64,000 bases of DNA from assembly GCF_021030645.1 (NCBI RefSeq), contig NZ_JACGCJ010000002.1:62001-126000 (forward strand). Reading direction: 5' to 3'. The position numbers were made by a program, and so were the translations under genes. Positions 59,362 to 64,000 of this stretch are shown one piece after another. This stretch comes from Agrilactobacillus fermenti (lineage in GTDB: Bacteria > Bacillota > Bacilli > Lactobacillales > Lactobacillaceae). The number at the start of each line of letters is the position of its first letter. The first letter of the stretch is position 1. The notes under the pieces are model-generated. The model was not told the origin of the DNA. It made no database searches and worked only from the letters and a program-made list of their open reading frames with translations.

Positions 59362-61536
59362 CTATTCCGTTTTCTGAGATGATAATAAAATTTCTAATTT
59401 AGAATCAGTATTTAAAATATGGTTTGCGGGAATACTCTGACTGACGACATAGCCATCTCCCTTAAATTTAACTTTGACGCCAGTAATCTCAGCTAGCTTT
59501 AGCACGTCGTTTTTAGACCAGCCTTTAACATCTGGCATCGTCATTGCACCATTTGTTAGTAATACTGTCCGTTGTCCTGCCAGCACATTCTCCTTTGCCA
59601 GCGGTAATTGTTGGACCACTTTATCACCTGAGCCCACAACACCATAAGTCAATCCGGTTTGGTTTAATTTAGTCTCAGCTTCTGTTAAAGCTTGCCCCGT
59701 TAATGCCGGCATCGTAATTGAAGCAACATCAGGTGCTTTTTGATCTGTGTTATATTCCAAAGCACGCTTCATAATTGGATTAAAAGCACTCGCCAGAATT
59801 TGTTCAGCTGGTTTTGTCATTTTTTGCGGCTGTTGCATCGTAATGTATAAAATATACTGAGGATCGTCAATTGGCGCCATGCCAACTACGGAGAAAATAT
59901 AATTACTATCTCCTGCTAAATAAGCCCCATTCTGCGCAATTTGTGCCGTCCCAGTTTTAACACCGATATCGTATCCAGGGATGGCATATACTTGACCGGT
60001 ACCATAACTCTGATTGATCACATCTTTCATGGCATTTCTCACTGAAATTGCTGTATTTTTTGAAATTGGTTTGCCGGTAACTTGAGTTTTAGTCTTGGTT
60101 GTCTTACCGGTTGTGGGATCGCTAATTTCAGAAACGATCTGTGGTTTAACCATTTTTCCGTTATTCGCAACGGCAGAAAATGCTTGCATCATTTGCATCA
60201 CCGTAACATTCACACCTTGGCCAAATGAGGTAATTGCTTGATCTAATGGCCGTTTGAACGCCAAACTGCCAGAAGCTTCACCCGGTAAAGTTATCCCAGT
60301 TTTCTTATTAATGCCAAAGCGGTTTAAATAATCCAGCCAAGTTTTCGCACCCATTTGCTGCTCAATCTTAACAAACCCAACATTACTTGAACGAGGAAAA
60401 GCTTGGCTAAATGGAATACTGCCCCAACCGTTATAATTCCAATCACGCACCACATTTCCTGATACATTTACTGCCCCAGACTGGTAATAAGCATTAGGGG
60501 TATAATGTCCAGAATCAATTGCAGCACTTAAACTAAGCAATTTAAAAACAGAACCAGGTTCATAAGCTTCTTGAACTAACGCGTCTTGCCAAGACCCATC
60601 AAGGCCAGCTTTTGTAGCTGGATTAAATGTTGGCCGCTGAGTAGCAGCTAGAATTTTCCCTGTTTTGGCATTCATTAAAGTAGCTGTCATCTTAACAGGT
60701 GCATATTGTTGATAAACATCACTGATCGTAGATTCCATATAAGATTGTAGCCGAGAATCTAAAGTTAAAGTGATATTTTGACCATTTTTTGGTTTTTTAG
60801 TCGTCACTGGTGAATCTGGTAATTCATAGCCATAAGAATCCGTTTTGAAACGGCGCACACCATTTTTACCTGTCAATACTTTATTAAAGTAACTTTCAAT
60901 CCCCATAACCCCTACTAGGGTCCCATTACTTGCTTTTTTGCTATTGTCTAATTGAGCTAAACCAACAATGTGTGAAGCAAAATTACCGTTGGGATAAAGT
61001 CTAGAGGGGCTCTTTGTAAAATAGATTCCAGGTAAATGCTTTGCTTCAATTTCATTTTTGACTTCTAAACTCAAATTTTTGCCAGCATTTCCAAACTCTA
61101 CCTGAAATGCATTGGGATCTTGATTATTAAGTACACCGTAAATCTTAGCCTTACTAAGTGGAATATATTGACTCAGTACTGCGGCCGTATGCGCCTTGTC
61201 CTTGACATAAAGCGGTTTATTCTTATTGGAAACATATTTAGAATCGATAACCGCATATAGATTATAAACATTCGAATCTTCGGCGATGACATTGTGATTG
61301 GCATCATAGATCGTCCCCCGTACTGCAGTTAACCGTCGGTCCTGTTGATACTTAAGATTGGTCCGTTCTTTCAAATTAATATTATTTAATTTGCCGGATG
61401 CGACAATATAAGAAAAGCGACCAAGAAATATGAAAAATAGCCCTACCACGACCATTAGTAGGACTATGCCAAAGTAGACGCGATTCCGTCTAATTTTATT
61501 GTAGTTATGTATTTTCTTTGGAGAAGGGTTTTTCAT
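59362..61536 (-). CDS. pbpB: Class B penicillin-binding protein PBP2b with PASTA domains (FtsI)
   Basis: 724 residues; septal transpeptidase partnering FtsW. N-terminal anchor helix, dimerisation/pedestal domain, transpeptidase with SVFK (Ser329 nucleophile), SSN (RSSNVGF) and KTG (GVKTGTAQ) boxes, then two C-terminal PASTA domains (MPALTGQALTEAETKL and MPDVKGWSKNDVLKL). ATG behind AGGAAC. Overlaps ftsL by 4 bases. Confidence 0.96.
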   Translation of the reverse strand: MKNPSPKKIHNYNKIRRNRVYFGIVLLMVVVGLFFIFLGRFSYIVASGKLNNINLKERTNLKYQQDRRLTAVRGTIYDANHNVIAEDSNVYNLYAVIDSKYVSNKNKPLYVKDKAHTAAVLSQYIPLSKAKIYGVLNNQDPNAFQVEFGNAGKNLSLEVKNEIEAKHLPGIYFTKSPSRLYPNGNFASHIVGLAQLDNSKKASNGTLVGVMGIESYFNKVLTGKNGVRRFKTDSYGYELPDSPVTTKKPKNGQNITLTLDSRLQSYMESTISDVYQQYAPVKMTATLMNAKTGKILAATQRPTFNPATKAGLDGSWQDALVQEAYEPGSVFKLLSLSAAIDSGHYTPNAYYQSGAVNVSGNVVRDWNYNGWGSIPFSQAFPRSSNVGFVKIEQQMGAKTWLDYLNRFGINKKTGITLPGEASGSLAFKRPLDQAITSFGQGVNVTVMQMMQAFSAVANNGKMVKPQIVSEISDPTTGKTTKTKTQVTGKPISKNTAISVRNAMKDVINQSYGTGQVYAIPGYDIGVKTGTAQIAQNGAYLAGDSNYIFSVVGMAPIDDPQYILYITMQQPQKMTKPAEQILASAFNPIMKRALEYNTDQKAPDVASITMPALTGQALTEAETKLNQTGLTYGVVGSGDKVVQQLPLAKENVLAGQRTVLLTNGAMTMPDVKGWSKNDVLKLAEITGVKVKFKGDGYVVSQSIPANHILNTDSKLEILLSSQKTE

Positions 61537-61919
61537 TTTGCAACGTTCCTTACAGCTTGTTCATTAAAGGAAAGTCCATGTGCTTTCGCAAATGATTGTA
61601 AACGATCCGAACTGTTTAATGTCCCAATTTCTTGCTTTAGATCTGTATTGTTTGACTTTACTTGACTCACCTTAGCATTCACCCGTTGTAAAGTTCGCTG
61701 TGAATCGGCGAGCGCAATTTTAGAGCTGACTAGACCAACCATCAATAACACTGTCATGACACAACAAGAAATAATTGCTATCCGCTCGAACAATGAAAAC
61801 GGCACTTTACTTTCAAGCGGTATATTTTGAACCTCAGGCTGTTGCGTTACTTGAGTTTGCGTTTCACTAGAAACCTGAGTTTGTGATGAATCATAATTCT
61901 TTTTGGCAGCATTATCCAT
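61533..61919 (-). CDS. ftsL: Division protein FtsL
   Basis: 128-residue bitopic protein: a Ser/Gln-rich cytoplasmic part, one membrane helix (FERIAIISCCVMTVLLMVGL) and an extracellular coiled coil (RTLQRVNAKVSQVKSNNTDLKQEI). It couples DivIB/FtsQ and DivIC with FtsW-PBP2b. Weak sequence identity is normal for FtsL; the rsmH-ftsL-pbpB position makes the call firm. Confidence 0.92.
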   Translation of the reverse strand: MDNAAKKNYDSSQTQVSSETQTQVTQQPEVQNIPLESKVPFSLFERIAIISCCVMTVLLMVGLVSSKIALADSQRTLQRVNAKVSQVKSNNTDLKQEIGTLNSSDRLQSFAKAHGLSFNEQAVRNVAK

Positions 61920-61945
61920 TTGCTAATCAACTCCATTTCATAAGT

Positions 61946-62887
61946 TTAGTTTTTTTCAGCTACCCGTAAACGTGCGCTATGTGCCCGATGATTACCAGTT
62001 TGTTCCTGTTGGTCAGGCAAGATTGGTTTACGTGTCACAATTTTTAAAATCGGCTTTTTATCATCTGGTATGATTGGTAACCCTCTCGGAAGATCAGGCA
62101 TTCTCGATAAATCTTTAAAGTATCCCGCCACAATTCGATCCTCTAAGGATTGAAACGTGATAACAGCAATACGCCCTTCTGGCTTAAGTAACGTAACAGC
62201 TTGCTTCAAAGTACTCTCTAAAACTGCCATTTCATCGTTCACAGCAATACGGATAGCTTGAAACGTTCGCTTAGCAGGATGGCCACCCGTTCGCCGCGTG
62301 GCGGCCGGAATAGCGTCCTTCACAATTTCAGCTAATTCCGTAGTCGTTTCGATTGGCTGAATTGCTCGGCGTTTTTCAATTGCCCGAGCAATGCGCTTCG
62401 CAAACCTTTCTTCACCATAACGAGCAATAATCTTTTGTAAACGACTAAAATCCCACTCATTAACTACCGTTCTGGCGGTCAATGCTTGGCTCGTATCCAT
62501 GCGCATGTCTAACGGTGCTGTCAGTTTATAACTAAATCCCCGCTTAGCATCATCAAATTGAGGCGATGAAACACCGAGATCATAGGCAATGCCATCAATT
62601 GCTGTGATCTCATGCTTTGCTAACGCTGATCGTAAATTAGCAAAATTATCGTGGATCAATGTTAATTGATTCTTTGCCAGCGCTGTCTTGAAACGTGCCT
62701 TGGCGTGGTCAATTGCGACTTGGTCTTGGTCAAACGCAAATAAATGACCCTGATCAAGCTGCTGCAAAATCAAATTTGTATGGCCCCCACCACCAAGGGT
62801 CGCATCTACATAAATACCATCTGGATCGATAGCTAGCATTTTTACCGTTTCTTCAAGTAGTACCGTTACGTGTTTAAAATCCGCCAT
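61946..62887 (-). CDS. rsmH: 16S rRNA m4C1402 methyltransferase RsmH
   Basis: 313 residues. Methylates N4 of C1402 at the ribosomal P site. The N-terminus [18 protein letters not shown] motif [12 protein letters not shown], and [19 protein letters not shown] are typical. The open frame reaches 62911 inside mraZ; the ATG at 62887 gives the family start, though its ribosome-binding site (GGTGA) is close. Overlaps the end of mraZ by no bases from this start. Confidence 0.94.
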   Translation of the reverse strand: MADFKHVTVLLEETVKMLAIDPDGIYVDATLGGGGHTNLILQQLDQGHLFAFDQDQVAIDHAKARFKTALAKNQLTLIHDNFANLRSALAKHEITAIDGIAYDLGVSSPQFDDAKRGFSYKLTAPLDMRMDTSQALTARTVVNEWDFSRLQKIIARYGEERFAKRIARAIEKRRAIQPIETTTELAEIVKDAIPAATRRTGGHPAKRTFQAIRIAVNDEMAVLESTLKQAVTLLKPEGRIAVITFQSLEDRIVAGYFKDLSRMPDLPRGLPIIPDDKKPILKIVTRKPILPDQQEQTGNHRAHSARLRVAEKN

Positions 62888-62900
62888 ATTCACCATCAAT

Positions 62901-63332
62901 TCATAAATCAAAATCTATTAAATTCTCCGAAATATCATCGAAGTTTTCACTCATTTGTTGATCAACCTGCTGCCACTGAACAGCATTCCAAATTTCTATC
63001 CGATTGGATACCCCTACTAAAACACAACTTTTTTCTAACTTAGCGTGTGTGATTAGTGTCTGGGGTAAGTTGATCCGGCCCTGTTTATCGAATGTTGCTT
63101 CCGTCGCAGCCGAATAAAAAAAACGAACAAAGGTACGTGCATCTTTTTTATTTAAAGGCAGTTGGGTCAACTTAGCCTCTAACTTTTGCCACTCAGATAA
63201 AGGATAGCCAAAAATGCAACCATCTAAACCTCGTGTCAGTATAAACTCTTGGCCGAGATCTTTTCTGAATTTGGCTGGAATGATCAAACGACCTTTAGCA
63301 TCCAAATTATGCTGATACTCGCCCAAAAGCAT
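62901..63332 (-). CDS. mraZ: Transcription regulator MraZ
   Basis: 143 residues, two AbrB-like swapped-hairpin motifs: [23 protein letters not shown] and the second containing [14 protein letters not shown]. MraZ represses its own dcw operon by binding short GTGG-type repeats upstream; matching repeats are seen here. ATG at 63332 behind AAAGGGG; the open frame starts three codons earlier at GTG. First gene of the division cluster. Confidence 0.96.
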   Translation of the reverse strand: MLLGEYQHNLDAKGRLIIPAKFRKDLGQEFILTRGLDGCIFGYPLSEWQKLEAKLTQLPLNKKDARTFVRFFYSAATEATFDKQGRINLPQTLITHAKLEKSCVLVGVSNRIEIWNAVQWQQVDQQMSENFDDISENLIDFDL

Positions 63333-63365
63333 ACACTTCACCCCTTTAATACCAACAAATAAAGT

Positions 63366-63413
63366 CTACCACAATCCCCCACTTCCTACCACACAATGGT
63401 CAAAAAATACCAC
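63366..63413 (-). promoter_or_regulatory. MraZ-binding repeats (operator)
   Basis: On the minus strand three GTGG(T/G) boxes occur with exact 10-base spacing (complements ACCAC 63368-63372, CCCAC 63378-63382, ACCAC 63388-63392), and a fourth ACCAC lies 21 bases further at 63409-63413. This direct-repeat array between the mraZ promoter and start codon is the known type of MraZ target. Confidence 0.75.
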
Positions 63414-63417
63414 TATC

Positions 63418-63446
63418 ATTATAAATATTTAACTTTATGTTGGTAA
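63418..63446 (-). promoter_or_regulatory. Promoter of the dcw operon (mraZ)
   Basis: TTACCA (-35), 17-base spacer and TATAAT (-10) on the minus strand, about 90 bases before the mraZ start and immediately upstream of the MraZ repeats. Confidence 0.7.
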
Positions 63447-63503
63447 CGCATGACTTGCAGATAAAATGCCGCTTCAAAGTACGTATCCTTCTAGCTAAAT
63501 AAA

Positions 63504-63546
63504 GACCTCTAAAAATTAGCTTTTCACGCTAACTTTTAGAGGTCAA
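63504..63546 (-). terminator. Rho-independent terminator after the DUF3397 gene
   Basis: 17-bp stem GACCTCTAAAAATTAGC/GCTAACTTTTAGAGGTC with one mismatch and a 7-base loop, followed by a T-rich stretch on the minus strand. It separates the DUF3397 gene from the mraZ promoter. Bases 63333-63671 hold only this hairpin, the promoter and the MraZ boxes. Confidence 0.88.
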
Positions 63547-63671
63547 CATCAATACAATTCTGAATGAGACACATTTCTGAAATAATTTATTTCCACCTTA
63601 TTTGTAATTTAAAGTAGCCTGTATTTTCTGCCGACTACTGCATCAATATAAAACTTGGCTGCTCTGTTCTA

Positions 63672-64000
63672 TTAAAATAACATGAGTATTAAAAAGACTA
63701 AGTACCAAATTATGCTGATCAAAAAGGTTAAGCGCCAAAAAATACGGAAATATCGTGGTAAAATCAACTCACGATCACGTATAGCTAAAAAAAGTGCCAA
63801 GCTGACTGCCAAAACTAGCAATGCCAAAACTATAAATTCTAAAATCGATAACTGTTGTTGCCCCTCACTAATTAATTGGCTGCCAATCAGAAAGAAGGGT
63901 GGTAGATAATCGATCAGTTTAAGTTGCCGTAGTCGCTTAAAATGTATTACTTGCTTACTGATGAATCCAATGAAAATACCAATGAATGGTAATAATATAC
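63672..64000 (-). CDS. DUF3397 family membrane protein, C-terminal part (window edge)
   Basis: 108 codons in the minus frame up to the right edge, with the start outside the window. The product has four hydrophobic stretches (for example ILEFIVLALLVLAVSLALFLAI) and the end motif RYFRIFWRLTFLISIIWYLVF, which fits DUF3397, a small Lactobacillales membrane family typically found just before mraZ. Function unknown. The overlapping plus-strand ORF at 63682 is a shadow of it. Confidence 0.8.
   Translation of the reverse strand, partial: ILLPFIGIFIGFISKQVIHFKRLRQLKLIDYLPPFFLIGSQLISEGQQQLSILEFIVLALLVLAVSLALFLAIRDRELILPRYFRIFWRLTFLISIIWYLVFLILMLF

Noticed and set aside
63682-63909. Plus-strand ORF rich in Lys and Arg at the right edge
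   Set aside because: It is the complement of a better minus-strand membrane protein (DUF3397) open to the window end.

Overview
The window is a low-GC Firmicutes chromosome segment from the Lactobacillaceae. The evidence is the Lactobacillales-type dcw cluster (DUF3397 - mraZ - ... - ileS), the rpoY-rnjA pair, the DUF1831-iscS-mnmA block, UPF0358/UPF0223 proteins and frequent TTG/GTG starts behind strong GGAGG ribosome-binding sites. A diaminopimelate epimerase gene points to a meso-DAP-type species. I cannot fix genus or species from the sequence alone. I see no rRNA, tRNA, CRISPR array, prophage or insertion sequence.

Layout, left to right. 1-6.6 kb (minus strand): ylaN-ftsW-pyc-ylbF-ylbG-rsmD-coaD (coaD cut by the window edge). 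6.6-10.6 kb: a three-gene osmolyte uptake/flavoprotein unit (permease-binding protein fusion, ATPase, disulfide-reductase-like flavoprotein). 10.6-13.8 kb: typA, an inositol-phosphatase family gene and a UPF0223 gene that appears to start at ACG. 13.8-19.2 kb: the pyruvate dehydrogenase operon pdhA-pdhB-pdhC-lpd with an operator-like inverted repeat upstream. 19.3-20.75 kb: an M-box Mg2+ riboswitch with its terminator, a 28-codon ORF and a truncated Mg2+ P-type ATPase-like protein. 20.8-25.7 kb: def (plus), a heterodimeric ABC exporter and an orphan membrane-anchored protein. 25.7-29.1 kb (plus): rpoY-rnjA, a 58-residue membrane protein and a diacylglycerol-kinase family gene. 29.1-36.5 kb (minus): histidine phosphatase, TPR protein, recD2, Eis-like acetyltransferase, UvrA-like ATPase. 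36.6-41.1 kb (minus): nudix hydrolase, small membrane protein, mtnN, iscS, DUF1831, mnmA. 41.2-43.5 kb: xpaC-telA (plus), followed by a 53-bp direct repeat. 43.5-46.4 kb: a drug-efflux MFS gene, a cold-shock gene and dapF. 46.4-63.4 kb (minus): the complete division/cell-wall cluster mraZ-rsmH-ftsL-pbpB-mraY-murD-murG-ftsQ-ftsA-ftsZ-sepF-ylmG-ylmH-divIVA, then ileS behind an isoleucine T-box. The right edge holds the C-terminal part of a DUF3397 membrane protein.

Most genes are housekeeping and lie on the minus strand, so this is probably a core region read co-directionally with replication. The least ordinary stretch is the Mg2+-riboswitch unit at 19.4-20.75 kb. There a transcriptional Mg2+ switch controls a very short ORF and an ATPase-like protein that keeps the first transmembrane pair and part of the actuator domain but lacks every catalytic motif.
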